Below are positions 8,356 to 16,506 of a DNA stretch of 64,000 nt, one piece after another; position 1 is the first letter of the stretch, and each line of letters opens with the position of its first letter. Origin of the DNA: Rhizomicrobium sp. (GTDB lineage: Bacteria; Pseudomonadota; Alphaproteobacteria; Micropepsales; Micropepsaceae); the NCBI GenBank assembly GCA_037200045.1, contig JBBCHM010000001.1, positions 1 through 64,000 on the forward strand. Direction: 5' to 3'. Made by a program: the position numbers and the translations under genes. The notes under the pieces were generated by a model, which was not told where the DNA came from, did not search any database, and saw only the letters and a list, made by a program, of their open reading frames with translations.

Positions 8356-9257
8356 GCGCGGCGACGACGAGCTGGTACGAGGCCTCGGCGCGCAAGCGCG
8401 TCCAGTTGCTCCTCGATGCGGACAGTTTCGAGGAATTCATCGGGCCGGAACAGCGTGAGGTCAGCCCGCATCTGAAAGTGTTCGATCTTCCCGAGGAATT
8501 CGACGACGGCATCGTCGTCGGGCGCGGCACGCTCGCCGGATCGCCGGTGTTCGTCGCGGCGCAGGAAGGCCGCTTCATGGGCGGCGCCTTCGGCGAGGTC
8601 CATGGCGCCAAGCTGACCGGCCTGTTGCGCGCCGCGCGCGAGATCAAATCGATCCCCGTCCTGATCCTGTTCGACACCGGCGGTGTGCGCCTGCAGGAGG
8701 CCAATGCCGGCGAACTCGCCATCGCCGAGATCATGCGCGCGGTGATCGAGGCGCGGCTCGCGGGCGTCAAGGTGGTCGGGCTGATCGGCGGCCGCGCCGG
8801 CTGCTATGGCGGCGGCGGATTGATCGCGGCCTGCTGTTCGGCGCTCGCCGTGTCCGAGCAGGGCCGCATCGCCGTCTCCGGTCCCGAGGTCATCGAGACC
8901 AATCGCGGCGTCGAGGAGTTCGACTCGCGCGACCGCGCCCTGGTCTGGCGCACCATGGGCGGCAAGCATCGCCGGCTGCTCGGCGGCGCCGATGCCTTCG
9001 CCGACGACACGGTGCAGAGCTTCCGCGATGCCGCGCTGGCGCTGCTCGGCCTGGCCGGCGGCTTCGGCCTCGACACGCTGCGCGCCGAACAGGCGCGCCT
9101 CGAAGATCGCTTGCAGCGTTTCGGCGCCTGCGCCGATGCGCTCGACATCTGGACGGCGGAAGGCATCGCCGATGCCGCCGCGATCCCGGGCATGCAAGCG
9201 GCGCAATTCATCTCAATCGCCGACACAGTGCGGAGGACCGGCCGTGACGCTCGATGA
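8352..9257 (+). CDS. mdcD: Malonate decarboxylase beta subunit
   Basis: A 301-residue carboxyltransferase-fold subunit. Together with MdcE it decarboxylates malonyl-S-ACP to acetyl-S-ACP and CO2. The crotonase/carboxyltransferase pattern is visible: QEGRFMGGAFGEVHGAKL, ILFDTGGVRLQEANAGELA, LIGGRAGCYGGGGLIAACC, and VSGPEVIETNRGVEEFDSRD. The glycine-rich GGRAGCYGGGG turn is the expected oxyanion-type element. The ATG at 8352 overlaps the mdcC stop, and the 3' end overlaps the mdcE GTG at 9244 by 14 bp. Confidence 0.95.
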   Translation: MSAATTSWYEASARKRVQLLLDADSFEEFIGPEQREVSPHLKVFDLPEEFDDGIVVGRGTLAGSPVFVAAQEGRFMGGAFGEVHGAKLTGLLRAAREIKSIPVLILFDTGGVRLQEANAGELAIAEIMRAVIEARLAGVKVVGLIGGRAGCYGGGGLIAACCSALAVSEQGRIAVSGPEVIETNRGVEEFDSRDRALVWRTMGGKHRRLLGGADAFADDTVQSFRDAALALLGLAGGFGLDTLRAEQARLEDRLQRFGACADALDIWTAEGIADAAAIPGMQAAQFISIADTVRRTGRDAR

Positions 9258-9960
9258 CATTCTCGCCTCGCTGTTTCCCGGCGGCCACGACATCAAGAAG
9301 GATGGCGGCCTTGTGTTCGGCACCGGCGTGCTCAAATCCGGCGGCCGGGCCCTGGTGATCGGCGTCGCCGACCGCACGCCGCTCGGCGTGGACGACGCCA
9401 TCCGCCTGTCCCGATATGTGCTCGACTCGGCCGCCGCCGGCCCGATTCTCGTCGTGGTCGACAGCGACAGCCAGCGCATGAGCAAGCGCGACGAGCTTCT
9501 CGGCCTCAACGAATTCCTTTCCCATCTCGCCAAGTCGCTCATCCTCGCGGACATCCAGGGCCGGCCGACCATCGGCATTCTGTACGGCCACACGGCAGCC
9601 GGCGCGTTCCTGGCGACCGCGATGGCGACGCGCGTGCTGGTGGGATTGCCGGGCGCCACCCCGGCGGTGATGGACCTGCCGTCGATGTCCAAGGTGACGA
9701 AGCTGTCGATCGAAGTCCTGGAGGCGAAGGCCAAGTCCACGCCGGTGTTCGCGCCGGGCCTGCGGAATCTCGCCCAGACCGGAGCGGTGCATCTGACATG
9801 GGACGTCACTGTCCCGCTGGCCGGCCAATTGGATGCGCTGCTGTCGAACATGCCCGACGCGCGCGACCGCCGCGGCGAGCTCGGCAAGCAGCGCGGCGGC
9901 CGGTTGAAGGCCCATGACATCGCGGAGCGCGTGCGTGAACTCGCCCTTCAAGCCCGTTGA
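9244..9960 (+). CDS. mdcE: Malonate decarboxylase gamma subunit
   Basis: A 238-residue partner of MdcD, from a GTG at 9244 behind a GGAGG ribosome site inside the mdcD end. Carboxyltransferase-like features are LVVVDSDSQRMSKRDELLGL, GILYGHTAAGAFLATAMA, and GLPGATPAVMDLPSMSKVT. In characterised systems MdcD and MdcE form the decarboxylase heterodimer. The C-terminus (RGGRLKAHDIAERVRELA) is typical of the gamma subunit. The gene overlaps both neighbours, and the mdcG GTG at 9935 lies before its stop. Confidence 0.94.
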   Translation: MTLDDILASLFPGGHDIKKDGGLVFGTGVLKSGGRALVIGVADRTPLGVDDAIRLSRYVLDSAAAGPILVVVDSDSQRMSKRDELLGLNEFLSHLAKSLILADIQGRPTIGILYGHTAAGAFLATAMATRVLVGLPGATPAVMDLPSMSKVTKLSIEVLEAKAKSTPVFAPGLRNLAQTGAVHLTWDVTVPLAGQLDALLSNMPDARDRRGELGKQRGGRLKAHDIAERVRELALQAR

Positions 9961-10615
9961 CCGGCCGATGCGGCGGCACGACCTGGTCTATCTCCGCCTG
10001 GCCGCCTGGCAGGCGCTGCTGGCGACGCGGCCCGACCTGGCCGCGGATCCGCTTGTTGCGTCCTGGGTCGGCAAGGGCTGGCCGCTGATCGGACGGCGCG
10101 CCGTGCAAGGCGAGAAGCCCGGCATTCCCCTGGGCCTGCCCTTGCCGCCCTTCGCCGGCAAGCGCCGGCTGTCCTTCGTCGCCGAGCCCGAACACATCGT
10201 CTCGGTCGCGCCGCCGCCGACCTTGAGCGCCGTCAGCCGGGCTGCGCCGCGCGCCTGGTGGCCCGCGCTCTACGATCTCGACGAACTTGCCGCCGACCAC
10301 GGCGTGGACGCGCGCGTGTTCGGCAGCCTGGCCTGGCAGGCGCTCACCGGCCTGGACTATCTGACCTCCCGCTCCGACCTCGACCTTCTGCTGCACGTCC
10401 ATCGCGACACCGATCTTGCCCGCCTCACCGCCGGCATCACGCGCATCGAGGAAACCGCGCCCATGCGGGTCGACGGCGAGTTGATCCGCGACGACGGCAC
10501 CGCCGTGAACTGGCGCGAGATCCAGGCGGGTGCGCGCGAGATCCTGGTCAAGTCCGAAGGCGGCGTCGCCCTCGTCGAATCGAACCTGTTTCTTGGCGGG
10601 GGCATGCCGTCGTGA
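9935..10615 (+). CDS. mdcG: Holo-ACP synthase of malonate decarboxylase (phosphoribosyl-dephospho-CoA transferase)
   Basis: A 226-residue nucleotidyltransferase-like enzyme that attaches the triphosphoribosyl-dephospho-CoA-derived prosthetic group to apo-MdcC. Family pattern: MRRHDLVYL near the N-terminus, DARVFGSLAWQALTGLDYL, then SRSDLDLLLHV, the acidic motif of the nucleotidyltransferase fold, and GELIRDDGTAVNWRE. The GTG at 9935 is preceded by GGAG with 7-nt spacing; an ATG at 9968 (MRRHDL) is an alternative start, without a comparable ribosome site. It overlaps the mdcE end and the mdcB GTG. Confidence 0.92.
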   Translation: MNSPFKPVDRPMRRHDLVYLRLAAWQALLATRPDLAADPLVASWVGKGWPLIGRRAVQGEKPGIPLGLPLPPFAGKRRLSFVAEPEHIVSVAPPPTLSAVSRAAPRAWWPALYDLDELAADHGVDARVFGSLAWQALTGLDYLTSRSDLDLLLHVHRDTDLARLTAGITRIEETAPMRVDGELIRDDGTAVNWREIQAGAREILVKSEGGVALVESNLFLGGGMPS

Positions 10616-11490
10616 CGACCGCTCTTGCACGCGGCACGCCGCGCGCGCGGCCTTCGGACACACCACGCATCTTCGAAGCCATCGCGGCGAGCGCCGTCGA
10701 TTGCCTCCTGCTGGAGCTAGAAACCTGGCCGAAGCCCGGCCTGGTGAGTCATATCGATTCCGGCAGCCATGCCGACATGGACGCCGATACGTTCCGCCGC
10801 AGCGCTGCGGCTATCGCGCCATATTTCCGCGCCCTGGCCGAGGCCGGCGCCGATTGCGAAACAATGGGGCGTCTACGGATCATCGGTCTGCAAGCCGAAG
10901 CCGCGATGTTCACCGCGACCTCGGGGATCAACACGCACCGCGGCGCCATTTTCGGTCTGGGACTGCTTTGCGCCGCCGCCGGTGCCAAGGCCGCCGGGCG
11001 CATCGATCCCGCATCGTCGCTGGGCGACGCCGTCGCGCGGCTTTGGAGTGACGGTATCCTGGGCGGCCCCGTCCTGCTTCACAGCCATGGCAGCGGCGCG
11101 CGCCGCCGCTTCGGCGCCGGCGGCGCCCGGCTGGAGGCGGCCTTGGGATTTCCCACCGTATATAAAGTGGGCGTGCCCGCCCTGCGCCGGGGCGCCCGCA
11201 ACGCGCCCGACGATTGCGAGGCCGCCCGCGTCGAAGCCTGCTTCGCGCTCATCGCGGTCCTGGAAGACACCAACCTGTTGCATCGCGGCGGTGCGTCCGG
11301 CCTTCGCTTTGCCCGCCGCGCGGCGCGGAGGTTTCTCGAAGAGGGCGGAGTCGGCCGGCCCGATTGGCGGGCGCGCGCCCGAGCGGTCCATGATAGTTTC
11401 GTCGCCCTGAGGCTCAGCCCGGGCGGCGCCGCCGATCTGCTGGCTATGTCCCTCTTCGTCCATGCAAATGAAAAGTCCTTGCCGCGATGA
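10612..11490 (+). CDS. mdcB: Triphosphoribosyl-dephospho-CoA synthase
   Basis: A 292-residue CitG/MdcB-family enzyme, which condenses ATP and dephospho-CoA into the precursor of the MdcC prosthetic group. Family blocks: LELETWPKPGLVSHIDSGSH, DMDADTFRRSAAAIAPYF, GINTHRGAIFGLGLL, GFPTVYKVGVPAL and LEDTNLLHRGG. The GTG start at 10612 overlaps the mdcG stop as GTGA. Having both MdcB and MdcG here means the operon encodes all steps of cofactor synthesis and loading. The 3' end overlaps the transporter ATG by 4 bp. Confidence 0.93.
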   Translation: MTTALARGTPRARPSDTPRIFEAIAASAVDCLLLELETWPKPGLVSHIDSGSHADMDADTFRRSAAAIAPYFRALAEAGADCETMGRLRIIGLQAEAAMFTATSGINTHRGAIFGLGLLCAAAGAKAAGRIDPASSLGDAVARLWSDGILGGPVLLHSHGSGARRRFGAGGARLEAALGFPTVYKVGVPALRRGARNAPDDCEAARVEACFALIAVLEDTNLLHRGGASGLRFARRAARRFLEEGGVGRPDWRARARAVHDSFVALRLSPGGAADLLAMSLFVHANEKSLPR

Positions 11491-12434
11491 CCGGCGCGAT
11501 CCTGCTGGCATTGGCGCCGGTCTTTTTCGTGCTGCTGCTCGGCTACGGCGCCGGGCGCTATCGCGTCGTCGAGAACCATCACGTCGAAGGTCTCAATGCG
11601 CTCGTCATGAGCTTCGCCTTGCCGGCGTCGCTGTTCGTCGCGACGGCCTGCGCCCCGCGCCGCGAGATGCTCGAACAGGCGCCGCTCTTCGTCATTTTCG
11701 GCGGCATGATGCTGGCGGTGTTCGCCGCCTGGTATGCCTATGCGCGGGTCTATGCGAGCGCCTCCAAGGCGGATGCGTCGCTCCAGGCGCTGACCATCGC
11801 CTTTCCGAACCTCGCCGGCGTCGGCCTGCCGATCGCGGCGTCGGTGGTCGGACCGGGCGGCACGGTCCCGCTGGCGGTGGCGCTGGCCGCCGGCTCCATC
11901 ATCATCAGCCCGCTCTCGCTGATCGTGGTCGAGATGAGCACCGGCAAGCCGGACGCCGCGGTCTCGCCGGCCAAGCGAATTTTCGGCGCGCTGCGGCGCG
12001 CGGTGACCAAGCCCATCGTGCTGGCGCCGGCGCTCGGCATCCTGTTCTCCCTGGCCGGCCTGAAGCTGGACCCCGTCGTGAAAGCGTGCCTCGTGCTGAT
12101 CGGCCAAGCCGCGCCCGGCGTGGCGCTGTTCCTGACCGGCATCGTCCTGTCGTCGCAGCCGTTCCGGCTCGACTGGAACGTGGTCGGTGCCACGGGCCTC
12201 GCCAACATCGTGCGGCCGCTGCTGACGGCCGCCATCGTGTTCGCGCTCCCGGTGCCCATGGACGTCGCCAAGATCGCCATCCTGCTGGCCGCCGTGCCGT
12301 CGGGATTCTTCGGCATCCTGTTCGCCGTGAACTACCGCCTGGATTCCGCGCGGGCCGGATCGATGGTGACCGCCAGCACGATATTCAGCATCGTGACGAT
12401 GGCGGTCGCGATCGGCGTGCTATACCCACGCTAA
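11487..12434 (+). CDS. mdcF: AEC-family malonate transporter
   Basis: A 315-residue integral membrane protein with about ten hydrophobic segments, of the auxin efflux carrier (AEC) family. Recognisable stretches are LAPVFFVLLLGYGAGR, NALVMSFALPASLF, FPNLAGVGLPIA and LLAAVPSGFFGILFAVNY. AEC proteins inside mdc clusters are named MdcF and are assigned to malonate uptake. Context (between mdcB and mdcH, with a 4-bp overlap at its start) gives the substrate; the sequence alone does not. No MdcL/MdcM pair is present in the window. Confidence 0.88.
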   Translation: MTGAILLALAPVFFVLLLGYGAGRYRVVENHHVEGLNALVMSFALPASLFVATACAPRREMLEQAPLFVIFGGMMLAVFAAWYAYARVYASASKADASLQALTIAFPNLAGVGLPIAASVVGPGGTVPLAVALAAGSIIISPLSLIVVEMSTGKPDAAVSPAKRIFGALRRAVTKPIVLAPALGILFSLAGLKLDPVVKACLVLIGQAAPGVALFLTGIVLSSQPFRLDWNVVGATGLANIVRPLLTAAIVFALPVPMDVAKIAILLAAVPSGFFGILFAVNYRLDSARAGSMVTASTIFSIVTMAVAIGVLYPR

Positions 12435-12444
12435 AGGCGGCGCC

Positions 12445-13383
12445 ATGACGCTTGCGATCCTGTGTTCCGGACAAGGCCGGCAGCATCTCGGCATGTTCGC
12501 CCTGACCGGCGATGCGCCCGAGGCGGCCGGCCTCTTCGCGCGCGCGGCGGCGCTGCTCGGCGGCCGCGATCCGCGCGAGCTGGTCCGCACCGGCAGTCCC
12601 GACAGCCTGCATCACGATCGCATCGGTCAAATCCTCTGCACCGTTCAGGCGCTCGCGGCGATGGCGGCGCTGCGCGGCGCGATGCCGGACCGCCGCGTCG
12701 TCGCCGGCTACAGCGTCGGCGAGATGGCGGCCTGGGGCGTCGCGGGCCTCTTGGACCCCATCGACACGCTGGACCTCGTCGCGCGCCGCGCCGAAGCGAT
12801 GGACGCGCATTCCCTGCCGGGAGACGGGATGTTGTTCGTGCGCGGCCTCTCCCGCGCCGCTGTCGACGATCTTTGCGTCCGGCACGGCGCGGCCGTCGCC
12901 ATCATCAATCCGGGCGATGCATTCGTCATCGGCGGAAGCCGCGCCGCGCTGGACGGCCTCGCCGCCGAGGCGAAGGCGGCGAAAGCCGCGCGTGTCGTCG
13001 ATATCGCGGTGGAGGTCGCATCCCACACCAAGCGCCTTGCCGCCGCCTCCGCCGAATTCCGCGAGATTTTGAGTCATGTTCCCGTAAAGCCCGCGCCGTT
13101 CGGCACGCGGCTGCTGAGCGGCATCGACGCCTCGTCGGTTCTCGACACGAAGACCGGTCTCGACAAGCTGGCGGCCCAGATCTCGCAAACCGTGCAATGG
13201 GCCGATTGCCTGGAGGGCTGCATCGAGGCCGGTGCGACGGCGTTCCTGGAACTCGGCCCGGGCCCGGCGCTGCGCGGCATGGCGGCCGAGGCCTATCGCG
13301 ACGTTCCGGCGCGCAGCCTGGAGGATTTCAAGACGCTGCCGGGCGCCCGCGTCTGGCTGGCGTCGCTCACACGGAGCCGGTGA
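12445..13383 (+). CDS. mdcH: Malonyl-CoA:ACP malonyltransferase of malonate decarboxylase
   Basis: A 312-residue FabD-like acyltransferase that charges MdcC with malonyl from malonyl-CoA to start the decarboxylase cycle. LCSGQGRQHLGMF is the FabD-like first loop, and the nucleophile is Ser90 in VAGYSVGEMAAWG. Tyr replaces the His of the usual GHSxGE motif of FabD. NPGDAFVIGG and EVASHTKRL (catalytic His) follow. It lies 10 bp after mdcF and ends the operon. Its last 17 bp overlap the convergent deacetylase gene. Confidence 0.93.
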   Translation: MTLAILCSGQGRQHLGMFALTGDAPEAAGLFARAAALLGGRDPRELVRTGSPDSLHHDRIGQILCTVQALAAMAALRGAMPDRRVVAGYSVGEMAAWGVAGLLDPIDTLDLVARRAEAMDAHSLPGDGMLFVRGLSRAAVDDLCVRHGAAVAIINPGDAFVIGGSRAALDGLAAEAKAAKAARVVDIAVEVASHTKRLAAASAEFREILSHVPVKPAPFGTRLLSGIDASSVLDTKTGLDKLAAQISQTVQWADCLEGCIEAGATAFLELGPGPALRGMAAEAYRDVPARSLEDFKTLPGARVWLASLTRSR

Positions 13384-14158
13384 TGTAGTTGAATACCGTG
13401 CGCACCGGCGCGCACCAGACGGGCAGGTGGCTCAGGCCTTCGAGGATTTCGCGATGCACCGCGACGCTGGTGTCGCCTTCGCCCCGGCGGCGGTCCACCA
13501 CCTCGTGGAAGACGAGGATCGCCCAGTGCCCGTCGTTCACCGCCTTGCGGACATAGCGCAGCGCCATCTCGCGGTTGTCGATGTCGTAGGTCGGCTCATA
13601 GGCGTTCAGGAAATAGCGTTGCCGCAGGACGTTGCGCGGATCGTTGGGCGGCCCGTCGACGGTGCGCGCCGCCAGGAAGGTCGGGCTGAGCGCTTCGAGA
13701 TATTCATGCACCCGCGCGCCGTTCGCCCCCCGGCCGAGGCCTTCGAATCCGCATGGATAGGCATAGCTGCGCGGCTTGGCGCCGCCGAAATGGGCGTCGA
13801 AATAGCGTTCCGCCGGCGCGATCTGTTCGCGCACGAACCGGCCGGCGGAATAATCCTTCAGCATGCAGGGATGCGTCAGCGTGTGGTTGCCGATCTCATG
13901 GCCTTTCCTGGACAGCGCAACCCAATCGTCGGCGCGCGCGTCGATGTTCTGCACGGTCAGGAAGAACGTCGCCTTGAACGCGAGCGCGTCCAGCAGCGGC
14001 GCGACGTTCTGGAGCTGGCTGTCATAGCCGTCATCATAGGTCAGGCTGACGGCCGCCCGCGCGCCTTGCGGCCAACCGAGCTTTGCGCTGGCGGGACCGG
14101 CGAAAGCGCTGGCAAGCACCGCCCCCGCACCGATCGTCAACCTCCGGCGCGTCAGCAT
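13367..14158 (-). CDS. Exported polysaccharide deacetylase (NodB domain, CE4)
   Basis: A 263-residue protein whose signal peptide contains TRRRLTIGAGAVLAS, a twin-arginine-like motif, with a cut near residue 25. The NodB homology domain shows the metal-binding Asp pair in LTYDDGYDSQ (motif 1), the His pair in GHEIGNHTLTHP (motif 2), and YAYPCGFEG (motif 3). WAILVFHEVVDRR is the late His motif. The family removes N- or O-acetyl groups from polysaccharides such as chitin oligomers, peptidoglycan or exopolysaccharide; the substrate is unknown. It is transcribed towards mdcH and overlaps its end by 17 bp, and the Crp/Fnr gene lies 18 bp upstream on the same strand. Confidence 0.9.
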   Translation of the reverse strand: MLTRRRLTIGAGAVLASAFAGPASAKLGWPQGARAAVSLTYDDGYDSQLQNVAPLLDALAFKATFFLTVQNIDARADDWVALSRKGHEIGNHTLTHPCMLKDYSAGRFVREQIAPAERYFDAHFGGAKPRSYAYPCGFEGLGRGANGARVHEYLEALSPTFLAARTVDGPPNDPRNVLRQRYFLNAYEPTYDIDNREMALRYVRKAVNDGHWAILVFHEVVDRRRGEGDTSVAVHREILEGLSHLPVWCAPVRTVFNYITGSV

Positions 14159-14176
14159 GGGCCGTTCATCGTCGTC

Positions 14177-15097
14177 CTAGCGAGCCTTCGTTCTGGTGCG
14201 CTCGCCGAGCAGCCGGTCGAATTCCCTCTTCGACACGCCATAGCATTCGCAGGACAGCCGCTCCAGGCCGCGACGGTCGAGGATCGTGACGGTCCCGCGG
14301 CTGTAACGGATGAGGCCGGCGCGTTGCAGCGCGCCCGCCGCCGCCGTCACGCCGGTCCGCTGCACGCCCAGCATCATCGCGAGGAATTCCTGCGTGAGCA
14401 GGAACTCGTCGGTGTGCATGCGGTCATGCGTCATCAGCAGCCAGCGGCTGCAGCGCTGCTGCAGGGAATGGAAGTGATTGCACGCCGCCGACTGCGCGAC
14501 CTGGTTGAAGAAGGCATGCGCGTAGCGCAGCATCACGGCGCGCAGCGAGGCGCTGCGCGCCATCTCCTCTCCGAACAACGCCGCCTTCATGCGCAAGCCG
14601 GAACCGGGAACCTGGACATAGACACTGGTCGGTGCCCGGTCGTCGCCCAGGAGCAGCGGCAGGCCCACGATGCCCTCATTGCCGATGGTTCCGACCTCGG
14701 CGGCATCGCCGTTCTTCATGGTGTTCACAAGCGAACCGACGCCGCTCTCGACGAAATAGACATAGTCCAGCGGCTTGTTCGCCCGGTAGAGCGATTGGCG
14801 GTACGCCAGCGCAACCGGCTGCAAATGCGGGCGAAGCCTGGCGCGGTCACGCGGCGGCAAGAGGGCGAGCAGGCGGTTGACAGCAGTCTGCGTGGCGCCG
14901 AGCGGGCGCGTATTGCTTTTGCTCGAACCGAGCTTTGACAGCGGCTTTTCCTCGTCTATCGCGAAATATGGGTGCCGGCGCGCCGTTCGCGCGTCCTTGG
15001 GCAAAACGCTGCGCCTTCGCAGCCGCAGTAGCAAGGACAATGTCCGATAGCCGACATTTTGCCGGGAACCGTCGTCTCGGCTGTATCTTACCGTCAT
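14177..15097 (-). CDS. Crp/Fnr-family transcriptional regulator
   Basis: A cyclic-nucleotide-binding-like domain (LLALLPPRDRARLRPHLQP, FVESGVGSLVNTMKNGDAAE, GTIGNEGIVGLPLLLG) precedes a C-terminal winged helix (LTQEFLAMMLGVQRTGVTAA, GLIRYSRGTVTILDRRGLER). The conserved part starts about 14,890, so the 306-residue frame given here carries a long unconserved N-terminus. The frame is open still further, to a TTG/ATG at 15157/15154, and a start closer to the domain is possible. I see no N-terminal cysteine cluster of the FNR iron-sulfur type; CECYGVS near the C-terminus is a family feature of this Crp-like subgroup. It is probably cotranscribed with the deacetylase. Confidence 0.85.
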   Translation of the reverse strand: MTVRYSRDDGSRQNVGYRTLSLLLRLRRRSVLPKDARTARRHPYFAIDEEKPLSKLGSSKSNTRPLGATQTAVNRLLALLPPRDRARLRPHLQPVALAYRQSLYRANKPLDYVYFVESGVGSLVNTMKNGDAAEVGTIGNEGIVGLPLLLGDDRAPTSVYVQVPGSGLRMKAALFGEEMARSASLRAVMLRYAHAFFNQVAQSAACNHFHSLQQRCSRWLLMTHDRMHTDEFLLTQEFLAMMLGVQRTGVTAAAGALQRAGLIRYSRGTVTILDRRGLERLSCECYGVSKREFDRLLGERTRTKAR

Positions 15098-15243
15098 GCC
15101 GCCGTGGTACGCGTAACCATCGCCGCGGTCTGACCGTCGGCGGCTGAGAGACATCAAGGGCCGCGAATGCGACGGCCCGCGCTCCCGACGCGACGGAGAG
15201 CCGATGCAGGCCTTCGATCACGTCACGCAATAGTTCCCCGCGC

Positions 15244-15257
15244 TTGATGCGGGTCAA
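15244..15257. promoter_or_regulatory. FNR/FixK-box-like palindrome
   Basis: TTGATGCGGGTCAA fits the TTGAT-N4-ATCAA consensus of FNR/FixK boxes with one mismatch. It lies between the Crp/Fnr gene (minus) and the RcnB-like gene (plus), 68 bp before the latter's ATG. The nearby Crp/Fnr protein does not show the canonical FNR recognition helix, so the binding factor may be encoded elsewhere. Confidence 0.4.
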
Positions 15258-15325
15258 ATCACAAGCGCGCGTCCCGGGCGATAATCACATGGGCGATGTC
15301 GGATACCGGACACAAGGAGATCGTG

Positions 15326-16177
15326 ATGAAACGTATAGTTCTGCCGGCCTTGTCGCTGGCCCTGCTGGCCGCAATGCCGGCGCAGGCATCGGCCCAGCCT
15401 TACATGCGGGTCGCCCAAAACGATGCCGATCGCGCGCATCGCGGCGACGTTCATCCGTCGCCTCCGACCCCTCCAGCGGGAGGCGCGCCGACTCCGTCCG
15501 CTCATGATCGGGTTCCTGGCGGCGGCCAGGCGGGCGGCGCGCATCCGGCCGCCGGCGGTGCGGGAGCAACGCACGGCGGTGGCAATGCGCATGCCGGCGG
15601 CGGCGCGCCGCCGGGCGGTGCGAACCCAACCGGTGGCGGACCGGCCGGCGGCGCAAATCATGGTGCGCCGATCGACAGAACGGCCGGCGGACTTCTCATC
15701 GGCGGACAGGGCGGTGCCAACCAGCCGGGAGGACGCACGCCGCCCGCCGGTCATCCGGGCGGAGCGCCAACCGGTACAGGCCATCCTGGCGGGCCGCCAG
15801 CCGGCGCCGGCCATCCCGGCGGCGCGGCAACGCCCGCTCGCGGGGGCAATTCGGCGTTCGGCACGCGTCCCTCCAACTGGAACCAGTTTCCCCGGACGTT
15901 CGATCGCGGCACCTATCAGCGCAATGTCACGGCATCGCGCCATTTCCATTGGCAGACCTACACGCAGCCGAGCGGCTGGTACTACCGCCGCTGGGTCTTC
16001 GGCCAGGTCTTCCCGAAGATCTTCTGGGCGCAGAACTACTGGCTGACCGATTATTGGATGTTCGATCTGCCGGTGCCGCCCTATGGCTATGTGTGGGTGC
16101 GCTATGGCGACGACGCGGTGCTGGTCAACAAGCAGACCGGCGTGGTCCTCCAGGTCGTTTACGGATTGTTCGACTGA
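15326..16177 (+). CDS. RcnB-family periplasmic protein with a long Gly/Pro/His-rich linker
   Basis: A 283-residue exported protein. A signal peptide (MKRIVLPALSLALLAAMPAQ, cut after ASA) is followed by about 150 residues of low-complexity sequence rich in Gly, Pro, Ala and His (repeated GGAP, GHPGG and HAGGGAP units). A C-terminal RcnB-like domain covers about residues 175-283 (YRRWVFGQVFPKIFWAQNYW, YGYVWVRYGDDAVLVNKQTG, VLQVVYGLF). RcnB in E. coli is a periplasmic protein of nickel/cobalt homeostasis; the alphaproteobacterial relatives are mostly uncharacterised. AAGGAGA precedes the ATG at 15326 by a good distance, which decides against the in-frame ATG at 15296. Histidines in the linker could bind metal. 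Confidence 0.85.
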   Translation: MKRIVLPALSLALLAAMPAQASAQPYMRVAQNDADRAHRGDVHPSPPTPPAGGAPTPSAHDRVPGGGQAGGAHPAAGGAGATHGGGNAHAGGGAPPGGANPTGGGPAGGANHGAPIDRTAGGLLIGGQGGANQPGGRTPPAGHPGGAPTGTGHPGGPPAGAGHPGGAATPARGGNSAFGTRPSNWNQFPRTFDRGTYQRNVTASRHFHWQTYTQPSGWYYRRWVFGQVFPKIFWAQNYWLTDYWMFDLPVPPYGYVWVRYGDDAVLVNKQTGVVLQVVYGLFD

Positions 16178-16219
16178 GACCGCCGTTTCTGGAACCGGCG
16201 CTTTACAAAGGATACAGAC

Positions 16220-16426
16220 ATGAAAATCCTGATTGCTTCCGTTTTTGCACTGGGCCTGCTGGGCTCGACGGCGGCGAACGCCGAAGTCGGCGTCGGAGTC
16301 CACATCGGCGGCCTCGGCGCCGGCGTGCATCTGGGCATCGGCGACCGCCATCACCACGGCTATCGTCATCACCGGCGCTGCGTGAGCTGGGGCTATAGAC
16401 ACCACTGCCGCCGTTGGGGCTGGTAG
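16220..16426 (+). CDS. Small exported His-rich protein
   Basis: A 68-residue protein with a signal peptide (MKILIASVFALGLLGSTAANA) and a mature part of about 47 residues. The mature part has a Gly/Val/His-rich stretch (GVGVHIGGLGAGVHLGIG) and a His/Arg cluster (DRHHHGYRHHRR, YRHHCRRWGW) with two Cys. Such small secreted His-rich proteins recur in alphaproteobacteria without assigned function; metal binding is an inference from composition. The ATG follows AAAGGATACAGAC. It is 42 bp downstream of the RcnB-like gene and is followed by a terminator hairpin, so the two form a short unit. Confidence 0.7.
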   Translation: MKILIASVFALGLLGSTAANAEVGVGVHIGGLGAGVHLGIGDRHHHGYRHHRRCVSWGYRHHCRRWGW

Positions 16427-16446
16427 ATCGAACGCCATTCATAACG

Positions 16447-16470
16447 GCCGGGCATGTTGCCCGGCTCTTT
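16447..16470 (+). terminator. Rho-independent terminator
   Basis: GCCGGGCA and TGCCCGGC form an 8-bp perfect stem with a TGT loop, followed by TCTTT. It lies 20 bp after the small His-rich gene and closes the RcnB-like unit. Confidence 0.7.
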
Positions 16471-16506
16471 CGTGGATCATACGACCAACAAAGAAGGAAT
16501 GCTCCC

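Noticed and set aside
15480-15860. Tandem GC-rich units that look like a repeat array
   Set aside because: They encode the Gly/Pro/His linker of the RcnB-like protein, are irregular in length and have no spacers, so they are not a CRISPR or intergenic repeat.
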